Assembly (NCBI GenBank): GCA_965223835.1
Contig: CBDCXQ010000001.1
Span: 4,154,001 to 4,218,000, forward strand
From: CAVYXZ01 sp965223835
GTDB taxonomy: Bacteria > Chloroflexota > Anaerolineae > Aggregatilineales > Phototrophicaceae
Direction of reading: 5' to 3'
Length of the DNA: 64,000 nucleotides
The position numbers and the translations under genes were made by a program. Shown here piece after piece: positions 1 to 8,430 of the stretch. Every line of letters starts with the position of its first letter. The first letter of the stretch is position 1. Under the pieces are notes generated by a model. That model worked only from the letters and a program-made list of their open reading frames with translations. It had not been told where the DNA came from and did no database searches.

Positions 1-309
1 CAGCGACCAGATAGTAAACTGGATCGTATTCTGCATCGACAGCAGGTAATCGCTGTTGGTCAACAATCGCTCGTAGTTTCTAAAGCCGACCTGGACAGTC
101 TCGCCGGTGAGGAAGTTGAGCGATGTGGTGCTGAGCGCGATGGCATTGAAGAACGGATAGAAGATCAGGCCGACCATCAATATAAGCATGGGCGCAATAA
201 ACAAAAAGCCAACCTGCCAGTCCTTGCCGAGATAACGGCGCAGATGCCAATCGCGCTTCATCGCCGGGGCAGAAACCGAAGGTGCACCGATTCCAGCTTG
301 GTTTTCCAT
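1..309 (-). CDS. Carbohydrate ABC transporter permease, MalF/UgpA type (partial, 3' end outside window)
   Basis: Membrane permease of a sugar importer; it would pair with a second permease beyond the window and the binding protein encoded just upstream. Reading the minus strand from the ATG at 309 gives 103 open codons to the window edge with no stop. The N-terminus is cytoplasmic and basic (KRDWHLRRYLGKDW), followed by a membrane helix rich in F, I, L, M (about residues 33-56), then a periplasm-facing loop with the motif VGFRNYERLL, typical of MalF/UgpA permeases. It lies 270 bp downstream of the binding-protein gene in the same direction, as in standard SBP-permease-permease operons. Truncation is only by the window edge. 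Substrate cannot be told. Confidence 0.85.
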   Translation of the reverse strand, partial: MENQAGIGAPSVSAPAMKRDWHLRRYLGKDWQVGFLFIAPMLILMVGLIFYPFFNAIALSTTSLNFLTGETVQVGFRNYERLLTNSDYLLSMQNTIQFTIWSL

Positions 310-536
310 AAGCAAACTCTCTCAAACTTAATTACAACAAATTTGTTTTGTGGGATACAGTCAGGAACCTCAGCAACCCACACCTACCATAGTGTTGGAT
401 TGCCAACACCAGCCTAAAAGCGTATTGCGTGACAAAACCTAACAAAATTTTCATACTATCAAATGCAACGATCAGGTTAGTGTAATCACTATTCCGATTT
501 AAGAAGCATTATACAAAAAATTTTGATTAATTTAAT

Positions 537-562
537 GAGAGGGCAACCCGAGTCGCCCTCTC
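537..562 (-). promoter_or_regulatory. Intercistronic stem-loop between binding-protein and permease genes
   Basis: An 8-bp perfect inverted repeat (GAGAGGGC / GCCCTCTC, 10-nt loop) sits 18 bp after the binding-protein stop codon. No T-run follows directly on the minus strand, so it is more likely an mRNA-stabilising or partial-termination hairpin that keeps the binding protein in excess over the permeases than a full terminator. The remaining 310-536 region shows no gene. Confidence 0.6.
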
Positions 563-579
563 AGGAAAATCAACCCAGG

Positions 580-1974
580 TTAGGGCTGCATGATGCCGCC
601 TTCTTCGAAGATCTCAACGATCTTGTTGTGGGCATCGGTTAAAGCTTCCTGCGGGTTCATACGGCCCGATGTGATGTTAGCCATCATCTGTTCAGGGATT
701 GACGCTGCACCAATGGCATCAATAGCTGCATTGGGTTCCGCGGGCCATGACTGACCGATATAGGGATCTTCAACACTGACCTGCTGCTTGATAATCTCAT
801 AATTGGGATCAGCCGCCAGCAGTTCATCGGTCCACAGGTCTTCATAGGCCGGCATGAGCAAGCCGCCTGCTATGGATGACATTGGCGTGAAGGCTTCGGG
901 TGAGATCAATGTCAGCGACAGTTCTTTCGCCAGGTCCAGGTTGGGCGCGCCGGTGAAGATGAAGTGCCAGCCACCGATGCCGCCACCGTTCTGGTCGGGA
1001 CCGTTCTCGTTTTCTGGCGCGAGCAGCAGCCGAGTGACCGGGAAGACTGGATTTTCATCGCGCTTTGCCTGAGCGTAGACGCTGAAGGCGTTGTGGGTAT
1101 AACCAATCGTATCGGCGAGGTAGGCTTCGTTATTGCTGATGTCGGTCCAGCTTAAAACGCCAGGTGGCAGCATAGGCGCGTACATCTCACTGGTGTAGGT
1201 TTCCGTCAGCCATTCAACCGCAGCCAGGGTTTCCGGCGAGTCGAATTGGACAATCAAGCCGGTTTCATCGGTGTAGCTACCGCCAAAGCTGGTGATGAGA
1301 TCCATGATAAAACCGCGCCCATCACCGCTCTGGTTGACGGTGAGGCCCCAGCCCCAGAAGTCGTCGGTGGACATCGCCAGAGCCGCGTCGCGCCGCGCAT
1401 CGAAGGTTGTCAGGTCATCGGGATCAATGCCCACTTCTTCCAGCTTATCGGCACGGATAAAACGTCCGGTAGTATTGGCGGTGAAGGGAACGCCGCGCCA
1501 GGCGCCATCCTGAACGCCTACCTTTTCCGAATTGGTCCCACGCATGATCGCGCCAAATGAACTAACAGCTTCTTCTACCACATCACTCACGTCTTCAAGT
1601 AGGCCCAACAGGTGCATTTGCTGAATGCTAAGGTTGCTGCTCTGATAGGCGAAGTCGGGCGGATTGCCAGCAGCCACCGCGGCCTGCATCTTGCCGATGA
1701 AGTCACCAAAGGCTTCGGGATTGGTGGTAGAGGCATCCAATTCAATACCCTGATCAGCCGCAAATGCTTCGACCGTTTCACGGAAGATGGTCTGCGCTCC
1801 TTCGAAGTATTCAGTACGATGGATGACCGTCAGTGTACCGGCCATACCTTCAGGCAGTTCCTGCTCTTCGGCATCCTGGGCCAGCATCGGCAGTGCCCCG
1901 GCAGCCGCAAGACCGGCACCAGAGGCAGCAGCGGTGCGCAGAAAATCCCGACGACTCAAGCTTTTACGGTTCAT
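580..1974 (-). CDS. Extracellular sugar-binding protein of an ABC importer (SBP family 1), Tat-exported
   Basis: Captures a carbohydrate outside the membrane and hands it to the permeases encoded downstream. The 464-residue product starts with a twin-arginine signal (SRRDFLRTAAASG, residues 7-19), a hydrophobic Ala-rich stretch and a probable cleavage after ALPMLA near residue 32. The rest has the length and texture of MalE/UgpB-like binding proteins, with the region around FGDFIGKMQAAVAAGNPPDF matching the usual N-lobe. The start ATG at 1974 is preceded by TTTAGGAG with good spacing. Tat export suggests folding before secretion. First gene of a minus-strand operon running off the left edge; ligand not predictable from sequence alone. 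Confidence 0.9.
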   Translation of the reverse strand: MNRKSLSRRDFLRTAAASGAGLAAAGALPMLAQDAEEQELPEGMAGTLTVIHRTEYFEGAQTIFRETVEAFAADQGIELDASTTNPEAFGDFIGKMQAAVAAGNPPDFAYQSSNLSIQQMHLLGLLEDVSDVVEEAVSSFGAIMRGTNSEKVGVQDGAWRGVPFTANTTGRFIRADKLEEVGIDPDDLTTFDARRDAALAMSTDDFWGWGLTVNQSGDGRGFIMDLITSFGGSYTDETGLIVQFDSPETLAAVEWLTETYTSEMYAPMLPPGVLSWTDISNNEAYLADTIGYTHNAFSVYAQAKRDENPVFPVTRLLLAPENENGPDQNGGGIGGWHFIFTGAPNLDLAKELSLTLISPEAFTPMSSIAGGLLMPAYEDLWTDELLAADPNYEIIKQQVSVEDPYIGQSWPAEPNAAIDAIGAASIPEQMMANITSGRMNPQEALTDAHNKIVEIFEEGGIMQP

Positions 1975-2066
1975 ATTTTTCTCCTAAATTAAAACTATCA
2001 AAATGGCTGTGGAATCAACAACAGCCGACACATGTTATAGTGTCCTAACATCGCTCAGCGTGTAAG

Positions 2067-2079
2067 GTTCTGTTAGAAC
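2067..2079. promoter_or_regulatory. Candidate operator for the sugar ABC operon
   Basis: A small inverted repeat GTTCT-GTT-AGAAC lies about 10-20 nt downstream of the predicted transcription start of the binding-protein gene, where a sugar-responsive repressor could block initiation. No regulator gene is adjacent. Short repeat, so the call is tentative. Confidence 0.3.
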
Positions 2080-2094
2080 ATGACCACGTGCCAT

Positions 2095-2123
2095 ATTATA
2101 AACATAATTGGTCTATGTCGCAA
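2095..2123 (-). promoter_or_regulatory. sigma70-type promoter of the sugar-binding protein gene
   Basis: On the minus strand TTGCGA (2123-2118) is separated by exactly 17 nt from a perfect TATAAT (2100-2095). Predicted start near 2088 gives a leader of about 110 nt before the ATG at 1974, leaving room for post-transcriptional control. Confidence 0.75.
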
Positions 2124-2229
2124 AATTAAGAAATTCTGAATCTCAACCCCCATTGACCGATAACAGAATTACCCACATTTTAGGGGAGTGATTGCCAGAT
2201 GGCAGCGGTTCGGGCTATAGTTGCCGGTT

Positions 2230-2682
2230 ATGGGCAAGCGCAAAAAACATAAGCTGGATATTGACTTTGTTGCGCCACATTCACTGGAAGAATGTGCCTA
2301 CCTCCTGGGCCGCCTTGATGATCGCCGTGAGATTCCGTTTGCGCCGCCCATTCGGGTGCGATTGGATTATATCGACGACGACACCTGTGCCTTCCGGCTT
2401 AACGAAGATGCTCCGGCCCCGGTGGTCATTCATGGCTATTTGAACCGCCTGTATGATGACTCGACCTATGTGAGTGGTATCGCCATCACGCGACAGCGGG
2501 TGCTCTACCGTGAACTCTTGCTGGGTTGCGGTTTGATTCTCGGGCTGACGCTTTTGGTCGGCCCAATGGTGAGCGTATTGTATGTCCCTGCATTTGCGGC
2601 GTTTGTTTTGCGCTATCGGCGCGGCGTAGAACTCGAATTGGGACGGCTCACCCGGGTGGTCGGCGACATGTTGTCGCATTAA
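2230..2682 (+). CDS. Hypothetical small membrane protein
   Basis: Function unknown. The ATG at 2230 gives 150 residues: a basic N-terminus (MGKRKKHK), a soluble section of about 90 residues, then two closely spaced hydrophobic segments (LLLGCGLILGLTLLVGPMV and VLYVPAFAAFVL, about residues 101-133) and a short charged tail. The layout suggests a soluble N-terminal domain anchored by a membrane hairpin. A TATAGT box at 2215-2220 with TTGCCA upstream would put transcription start almost on the ATG, so the gene may be leaderless. The downstream 2708-5038 gene is convergent and leaves 25 bp between stops. No family recognised. Confidence 0.6.
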   Translation: MGKRKKHKLDIDFVAPHSLEECAYLLGRLDDRREIPFAPPIRVRLDYIDDDTCAFRLNEDAPAPVVIHGYLNRLYDDSTYVSGIAITRQRVLYRELLLGCGLILGLTLLVGPMVSVLYVPAFAAFVLRYRRGVELELGRLTRVVGDMLSH

Positions 2683-2707
2683 AGATTATCTATAAGCCGT
2701 CTTCAGG

Positions 2708-5038
2708 TTAGTAACTTCGCGCACAGCGGAAACCAAAGCCATTGTCCCAGGTAGCAGGCGTATTACGGAAACGGGCTGCACCCCGCATGTCAATTGAAGG
2801 CCGAATAAATGTACCTCCACGTATCGTGCGCAGGCTAGTTGTGTCATTCGGATTCTCACGACCATCGGCTGAGGCATATGGGTACGGAAAGCGATCTGGA
2901 TCGTTGATCGAGCTTGTCCACTCCCAAACATTGCCACTCATATCGAGTGCACCAACCCAGGATGCACCGCCTGATATTGTTCCAACAGTTGCCAATTGCC
3001 CACTGGAACTTTCACCAAATACAACGTTATTTTCATCAAATTCATTACCCCAGGGATAAACCAAATTATCGGGACCTCGTGCGGCATATTCCCATTCGGC
3101 TTCCGTGGGCAAGCGCGTGCCCCGTAATTCACAAAATCTACTCGCCTCAAACCATGTGACAGCCTGACGAGGGAAATCGTCGCCAAGCCATTCACTTGGT
3201 TGAGCTGCTTGACCATTGAAGCGATCAAACTGTGAGTTAGTCACTTCAAGTTTATCAATCCAATATGGTTCACTGAAACATTGTTCATGTACCGGACGTT
3301 CGTCAGCATCGCCATTTATGCTCCCCATCAAGAAGCAACCAACTAGAACCAGAACCATCTCAACGCCGTCAAATTCCTGTGATACTGGTGTCGTCCAAAC
3401 TGCATTGCTAACAATTGGTTCAAAACCTGGCGGGATCGCTGTGAGCGTTACTGTGGGTGAGCTGGTCAGAGAAGGCGTAGGGCTGATTGCAGTTTGAGTC
3501 GGGATCAATGCCAGAGCGGTACCAGTTGCTTGCTCACTTACCGCCGTAGCAGTGAAATTAGCTTGCATGTTCGCAGTTGAGGTCAGATGAATTACTGTAG
3601 TGGTGGCTTCTGCTCGGCGGGTTGCCTGAGCATTGACTCCGCTGGTCTCAATTATCGCTGCAACCGCCGTTGATCGCTCATCAATCTCCCCTAGCCGGAC
3701 ATCCAATTGATTGAGCGTAACTGCCATAAAGCTCAAAACGAGAACGATCACGATTAATGCTAGCCCAATCAACGCCAGGTTGCGTCGCCGTTGCACCTGG
3801 CGCTGCTTGAGATAGTTCTTACTGGCAGTAATAAACTCGGATCGTTCGTCAGACGGCCTATTAGTTTCAAGCCAGGTATCAGCCTGTCGAAGCTGCGTGC
3901 CCCGCAACAAGAAATCATCTAAACGTCCTGACTGCTGCCATGCGATAGCGGCTTCCAACAACGTAAGACCAAACTCTTCGGCTTGCTCACTGGCTTCACG
4001 CTTCACGGCCTGTTGACGTGCTAAATCCTCAGATACTATAAAGCTTGACCCTCTCATGCTTGCAATTGGATCATCTTTGGGTGCCAATTGAGCCATAATC
4101 ATGATCAACCGCTTGTAAGCATCAATCAGTTTAACGGCGACCGCGAGATCGGTTTCTTTGATCGCCAATTTCTCCTCAAATGCATAGCGTGGGGCATAGG
4201 GAATCATCAAATCCAGAAATGCATCACGCTCAAATTGCAACTCTCGATTGACATATTTGCTCAAGCGTATTCGAAAATCTTCTTGGAATCGCTTGAGCAA
4301 ATCACTTTCTCCGTCTTCAATCCGGCTGGGCACAAAGACGGTTTGCAGCGGCAATTTTCGATTCAGCTGTTCTTCACGTGCCCGCTGCAATGACTCATCA
4401 TTTAGTGTTTCGGCCATCATTAATGTGCCATCGAGATTCTGTTTGTTGGCCGCAACAAAAGATATAATGACATCAGCAAGTTGGCGTGTGCAAACCCCAC
4501 CCATTTCGGTGACACCGGTTCGGCTGTCGATTAACACTACATCAGCGAAATCTATGAGTTGCTGTCGCAGCCATTCAAAGAAAGCCTCACCCTGAAAGTC
4601 AGAATAGAAGCCTAACCAATCAAATTCTTGGACTAAATGCACATACGTTTCGAACTGGTTTCCCGCACGCCAACCAGCCGGCAGCAACCACAAAGAACCA
4701 AACTGATCGTCAACTGAATGTGGGTGAATAGGATATAGATGTGTTGTAATTGGAAGAAGATGATCTTGCAGAACCTGTTGAACATTGTCTAAATCAGGAT
4801 CGAATGGCAGGTGAGTAAACTGCCGTCGAAAGTCGATTAGCAAATCAACCAATCCCAGACGGGACTGGACATATTCTAACTCACTGCGTTCAATGAAAAA
4901 ATTTTCTAAGCCAGATGCTTCAAGATCCCAGTCAATCATGACAACTTTGAGACCCTGGAGATATAGCATTTCAGCAACGTTTGCGAGTGCCATTGAGCGG
5001 CCTACACCGCCTTTATAGGAATAGAATGTGTATATCAT
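2708..5038 (-). CDS. KGGVGR-type ParA/MinD-like ATPase fused to a membrane anchor and SUMF1/FGE-like domain
   Basis: Likely membrane-bound signalling or conflict protein of 776 residues; exact job unknown. Residues 1-300: ParA/MinD-like P-loop NTPase with the variant Walker A KGGVGRSMA (residues 9-17), the MIDWDLEASGLE strand and a VVLIDSRTG Walker-B-like segment. About 330-415: helical linker of the kind seen in kinase and STAND signalling proteins. About 418-440: one transmembrane helix (LALIGLALIVIVLVLSF). About 440-530: Thr/Ala-rich spacer. About 541-776: formylglycine-generating-enzyme/sulfatase-modifying-factor fold (RLPTEAEWEYAARG, LDMSGNVWEW, TIRGGTF, GFRCAR). The cysteine pair of true FGE is absent in the RGGTF-RGAAR segment, so the domain probably binds ligand rather than making formylglycine. 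Start chosen at 5038 because its ATG overlaps the TGA of the TIR gene (ATGA), implying translational coupling. Confidence 0.8.
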   Translation of the reverse strand: MIYTFYSYKGGVGRSMALANVAEMLYLQGLKVVMIDWDLEASGLENFFIERSELEYVQSRLGLVDLLIDFRRQFTHLPFDPDLDNVQQVLQDHLLPITTHLYPIHPHSVDDQFGSLWLLPAGWRAGNQFETYVHLVQEFDWLGFYSDFQGEAFFEWLRQQLIDFADVVLIDSRTGVTEMGGVCTRQLADVIISFVAANKQNLDGTLMMAETLNDESLQRAREEQLNRKLPLQTVFVPSRIEDGESDLLKRFQEDFRIRLSKYVNRELQFERDAFLDLMIPYAPRYAFEEKLAIKETDLAVAVKLIDAYKRLIMIMAQLAPKDDPIASMRGSSFIVSEDLARQQAVKREASEQAEEFGLTLLEAAIAWQQSGRLDDFLLRGTQLRQADTWLETNRPSDERSEFITASKNYLKQRQVQRRRNLALIGLALIVIVLVLSFMAVTLNQLDVRLGEIDERSTAVAAIIETSGVNAQATRRAEATTTVIHLTSTANMQANFTATAVSEQATGTALALIPTQTAISPTPSLTSSPTVTLTAIPPGFEPIVSNAVWTTPVSQEFDGVEMVLVLVGCFLMGSINGDADERPVHEQCFSEPYWIDKLEVTNSQFDRFNGQAAQPSEWLGDDFPRQAVTWFEASRFCELRGTRLPTEAEWEYAARGPDNLVYPWGNEFDENNVVFGESSSGQLATVGTISGGASWVGALDMSGNVWEWTSSINDPDRFPYPYASADGRENPNDTTSLRTIRGGTFIRPSIDMRGAARFRNTPATWDNGFGFRCARSY

Positions 5039-6189
5039 TTGCCACCGCCAGGACCAAGCCAAACATTCCTACGGCGTGGTGCCAACGGCAACCGATGTTT
5101 AACAGTGGTTAACAGCAATCGTTTTACATCAAACTTATCGGCGATGTTCAGGTGACACATTGCCCTGAAATCTCGATCTTTTGGTGGCAGAGGAACAGAA
5201 TATGGGAAGAAAATTTCCTGTGCCTGGGCTTCAATATACTCACGTAAATTCCGGAATGCGACAGGTAAATCAAATGGAGTCAGGACCATAACTATGGTCT
5301 GCTCATTACCCAGACAATCACGCTGCAGCCGAAGCCACTGCCTATAGATTTCTTGGACATACAACGCAACTGGATCCACAATGACGACAGGACTGATCTT
5401 GCAGAAGTTGTCTGCAGCATTTTGACGGGTTTGCCCGTCACCTGTCCAAAAAGGTTCCTTGATATGCTCTAAATGGAACTGAACATCATAATATTCTTTA
5501 ACAAGATTATTGATCTCATCCTCAAGCTGGTCTAGGATTGCGCTAATCTTAAGATTACTCCCGAAAGGCTTCCAATCGTCACGCTTGGTTCCATAGCGAA
5601 TAGACAATTCATCTGGACCAGCAATGCCAACCTCCATGAGTAATTGACGCAAAGGTTTAACCCCTGCGACTTGCGCGTCAGGATCTAATTCATTAATTTG
5701 TTTGCGGTTCGCTGTTAGCACGACAACAGGAATCGGTATTGTGTTCTGTCTGACCCTTACACTCAATTCGTCGACTAACTGCCGCCACAACCCTGGATCA
5801 ACCCTTGCTTCAGGATTGTTCGTGTAAGCGTTATGCTCTTTGAGAAGAGTCAAGGCTTGGACAGTCCCAAATCGCGCGGGTGAACCTTCCAACACAATGG
5901 GCAGAATACGGCGATCATTAGCATTTAGACGATAGAAGAAATTGATTTCTTGATTGACCCAATTGGAGTTACTGGCATTCGCGCTCCATAGAACGACCAA
6001 ATGCTGGGAAGCATTCAGTGCATCCTCAAGTTGGAGATCCCACTGTTCGCCGGTTCTCAAGCTTTCTTTGTCCCAGAAAGGTTTGACACCTCTGTCTCGA
6101 AGACTCTCATAAAGTTTTTGCGCCCAGAGATGGTCACTACTGCTGTAAGATATGAAGACATCATATTTTTTATCTTGTGGCTCAGCCAT
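5035..6189 (-). CDS. TIR-domain protein with unidentified C-terminal domain
   Basis: Residues 8-140 form a bacterial TIR domain: YDVFISYSSSDHLWAQKLYESL opens it (box 1-like), WDKESL and the box with W-x-x-x-E (NWVNQEI, near residue 84) follow. The glutamate is at the place of the NAD-hydrolase catalytic residue in TIR NADases, so enzyme activity is plausible but inferred. Residues about 150-384 form a second domain, opening with PIPVVVLTANR, that I do not recognise. No signal peptide or membrane helix. It is the first gene of a two-gene operon with the KGGVGR ATPase/FGE-like protein (4-bp ATGA overlap at 5035-5038). An upstream AGGAG lies about 12 nt before the ATG. Role as an immune effector or signalling enzyme is inference from the TIR family. 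Confidence 0.8.
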   Translation of the reverse strand: MAEPQDKKYDVFISYSSSDHLWAQKLYESLRDRGVKPFWDKESLRTGEQWDLQLEDALNASQHLVVLWSANASNSNWVNQEINFFYRLNANDRRILPIVLEGSPARFGTVQALTLLKEHNAYTNNPEARVDPGLWRQLVDELSVRVRQNTIPIPVVVLTANRKQINELDPDAQVAGVKPLRQLLMEVGIAGPDELSIRYGTKRDDWKPFGSNLKISAILDQLEDEINNLVKEYYDVQFHLEHIKEPFWTGDGQTRQNAADNFCKISPVVIVDPVALYVQEIYRQWLRLQRDCLGNEQTIVMVLTPFDLPVAFRNLREYIEAQAQEIFFPYSVPLPPKDRDFRAMCHLNIADKFDVKRLLLTTVKHRLPLAPRRRNVWLGPGGGK

Positions 6190-6296
6190 CGTCGTTGATC
6201 GCTCCTGAACTCATATATTATTTTATAGTATAACATTTAGGTCAGGGCATTGCATCTAATGTTTATCTCACAAGCATAATTCTAATTGCTATGCAA

Positions 6297-7259
6297 TCAA
6301 GGCTGTGCCGACCACAACACCCGCGCTGGTCCAGTCAGTGTATAGCTCCCCAAACTGGCTGGAATGAGCGCTGTTTGGCCGAGTCCCAGCTCAATCACAT
6401 CGTCACCGCTATTGATGGTCGCGGCCCCCTCGATATTGGTGAGGATGTGAAAATGCTGCTGGGCTGTGTCGAGCGCGATGTGTGGGCCATTGGCTGCATT
6501 CAACTGGTACAATCGCGTTGTGAAAAAGGGTGAGCTTACAATCTCAACAACCTGTCCGGTTTGCTGCTGGGTCTGGACAATTTTGGGTAGGGTATCCAGA
6601 TTCGACACCTGCTGCCCCTTCGCAATATGCAGCGGACGCGGTTTGCCATCCAACCCCATACGACCCCAATCGTAGAGGCGATACGTGGTATCGGAAGACT
6701 GTTGAATCTCATAGATGAGCAACCCCGGTCCCAGTGCGTGAATGGTCCCGGCCCGGACGAATAACACATCCCCAGGCACAACATCAGCGTACACCAATAA
6801 ATCTTCGAGCGTTGCAGCCCTAATTGCTGCCGCCATCTGGGCTGGCGTTGTGCCCGGTTGCAGGCCAATTACCAACTGCGCTCCTGGCTCAGCCGCAACC
6901 ACATACCAGGCTTCCGTTTTGCCACGTGGCTCACCTTCAAGTTCGCGGGCCTGCGCATCATTGGGATGGACCTGTACTGAGAGCCAATCGCGTGCATCCA
7001 GGAACTTTGCCAGCAATGGCATTCCCACTGACAGGTCATTTCCCGGCCCGACCAGATCAGTCCCATAGTCGTTGAGCACTGACTTCAGCGTGCGGCCAGT
7101 CAGGGGACCATTGGCAACGGTCGCTGTATCATGCATTTCCCACGATTCACCATAGGGTTCGGCGGTCGGCAGAGTCTTGTTCAGCACCGTCGCCAGCTTA
7201 CGACCACCCCATACTTTGGTGTGTAACGCCGGGTTCAGGAGAAGCGGATAGAGGGACAT
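6297..7259 (-). CDS. manA: Mannose-6-phosphate isomerase, class I (zinc)
   Basis: Interconverts mannose-6-phosphate and fructose-6-phosphate in the cytoplasm. The 320-residue product is the short bacterial form. It shows the cupin family signatures: LNPALHTKVWGGRKLA at the N-terminus, KFLDARDWLSVQVHPND (zinc ligands Q and H of the QVHP motif), a GKTEAWYV segment with the ligand Glu, and VRAGTIHALGPGLLIYEIQQSSDTTYRLYDWGR near the middle, which carries the third ligand His and the active-site Arg. GGAG sits 5 nt before the ATG. Monocistronic: neighbours are the TIR operon (downstream) and a T5orf172-like gene upstream, all minus strand with gaps of about 100 bp. Confidence 0.92.
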   Translation of the reverse strand: MSLYPLLLNPALHTKVWGGRKLATVLNKTLPTAEPYGESWEMHDTATVANGPLTGRTLKSVLNDYGTDLVGPGNDLSVGMPLLAKFLDARDWLSVQVHPNDAQARELEGEPRGKTEAWYVVAAEPGAQLVIGLQPGTTPAQMAAAIRAATLEDLLVYADVVPGDVLFVRAGTIHALGPGLLIYEIQQSSDTTYRLYDWGRMGLDGKPRPLHIAKGQQVSNLDTLPKIVQTQQQTGQVVEIVSSPFFTTRLYQLNAANGPHIALDTAQQHFHILTNIEGAATINSGDDVIELGLGQTALIPASLGSYTLTGPARVLWSAQP

Positions 7260-7381
7260 GTAAACTCCGGGTGAAATGCATACTCATGCGCTAGACAGTA
7301 TGAGAAATCGGCAACAAGTGCAAGATAAAAAACTGACTTCAGTTCACAAATGTGGGAATTAAATGAGTGAATATTCGCAGG

Positions 7382-7711
7382 TTAAAACAGTCCACACAAG
7401 ACCAACAAATCGTGTTCGCCCTGCGCTTCGCACAACGCTTGCAACAGGTCATCTGGTAACTGGAACCATTCGCTGCTGACGCGATAATCTTGCAGCGCCT
7501 CGTGTACGAGCTTCTCGGTTTTACGCGCAAACATGGTGGGGACAGTATGAAGCAAATCTAAATCTAGCACGCCGGGGATGTTCAACTGATTGACGCGCTT
7601 CTCAGGATGCTTGGAGATCCCGATTTTGTGATAGCCCAGTGATGATTGTGCCAGATACAGGTCTTGGCGGTACATCGCCGGGGGTGTACGTTTCCGAAAC
7701 CTTGCCGTCAT
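7382..7711 (-). CDS. T5orf172/MUG113-type GIY-YIG-like protein
   Basis: Small 109-residue protein whose core LYLAQSSLGYHKIGISKHPEKRVNQL matches the T5orf172/MUG113 group of the GIY-YIG nuclease superfamily: a KIGxSxxPxxR box followed by a hydrophobic strand (LDLLHTVPT) and a helix with the conserved glutamate (KLVHEAL). Members are found in phages and mobile genes and are presumed DNA-binding or nicking proteins; catalysis is not shown here and the first Tyr motif is weak (LYLAQ). Single gene with no obvious partner. Start ATG at 7711 leaves about ten extra basic residues (MTARFRKRTPPAM); the internal Met at residue 13 is an alternative. Confidence 0.6.
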   Translation of the reverse strand: MTARFRKRTPPAMYRQDLYLAQSSLGYHKIGISKHPEKRVNQLNIPGVLDLDLLHTVPTMFARKTEKLVHEALQDYRVSSEWFQLPDDLLQALCEAQGEHDLLVLCGLF

Positions 7712-7872
7712 TCCAAACGCTCACGTTTGAATTGCGTATACATTATACAACAATTGGGTCGTCAAAGTAAGAGGGGACTTAAATTGTGCAGGGCTATTTT
7801 GACCTGGTTCCACATTGCTGTATCAAAATAGTTCAACCTTCCTGTCTTTAGTGAACAAATGACACGAGCGTA

Positions 7873-7901
7873 TTCTTAATTAAACCAGCAGGCAGTATAA
7901 T
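7873..7901 (+). promoter_or_regulatory. Promoter of the GreA-family gene
   Basis: A perfect TATAAT at 7896-7901 with a weak TTCTTA 17 nt upstream (7873-7878). Predicted start near 7908 makes an ATG at 7912 almost leaderless and supports the next ATG at 7936, which has its own AAAGG site. Confidence 0.6.
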
Positions 7902-7935
7902 AGGCCAAACGATGGAGAAGAAAGGCTGGCGTATC

Positions 7936-8418
7936 ATGGCAAATGAACGCTTTATTTTAACTCGCACCGGCTATGAACAATTAGAACGTGAACTGCGTCA
8001 GCTTGAAGCCGCGCAGCAAGAAGATATTGAGGAAGTGGCGGAAGCCTTCGACGATACCGATTTCGGCGAAAATGCGGCCTACTACGACAAGGTTTTTGAT
8101 AAAGATCGAGTCACCGAACGGATCAATAACTTACGCCATGTATTGGCGCGTGCCGACGTATTAGATGAAGACCCGGACCCCAGCCGCGTCTCGCCCGGTA
8201 ATCGCGTGACCGTCTGGGATTTTGAAGCCCGTGAGGAAATTACGTTTAACATCGTCAGCGCTGAAGAGGTTACGCATGGGATTCGGGGCATTTCAACTGA
8301 ATCACCGGTTGGCAGTGCCCTTTTAGGCCAAATGGTTGGCGATGTGGTCGAGATTGAGGTGCCCGACGGCGTTGCCAAATATGCCATTCGCGCCATTGGA
8401 GTGATCGCAGACAATTAA
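7936..8418 (+). CDS. greA: GreA/GreB-family transcript cleavage factor
   Basis: Reactivates backtracked RNA polymerase by stimulating transcript cleavage through the secondary channel. The 160-residue product has the two Gre domains: an N-terminal coiled coil (about 1-75; YEQLERELRQLEAAQQEDI) with the acidic tip DDTDFGENAAYYDK, where the DFGENA-type acidic pair contacts the catalytic Mg, and a C-terminal FKBP-like domain (ESPVGSALLGQMVGDVVEIEVP, ending YAIRAIGV). Length and both motifs fit GreA. I chose ATG 7936 over ATG 7912 because AAAGG at 7921-7925 is spaced 10 nt from it and family members start MAxExFxLTxxG. Monocistronic and convergent with the methylase of the restriction-modification island. 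Confidence 0.88.
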   Translation: MANERFILTRTGYEQLERELRQLEAAQQEDIEEVAEAFDDTDFGENAAYYDKVFDKDRVTERINNLRHVLARADVLDEDPDPSRVSPGNRVTVWDFEAREEITFNIVSAEEVTHGIRGISTESPVGSALLGQMVGDVVEIEVPDGVAKYAIRAIGVIADN

Positions 8419-8430
8419 TGGTTTATTCTT

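Noticed and set aside
2708..3415. FGE-like domain as maturation enzyme for the sulfatase at 30392
   Set aside because: The cysteine pair required for formylglycine formation is not seen in the aligned segment, and the domain is fused to an ATPase and TM anchor far from the sulfatase gene.
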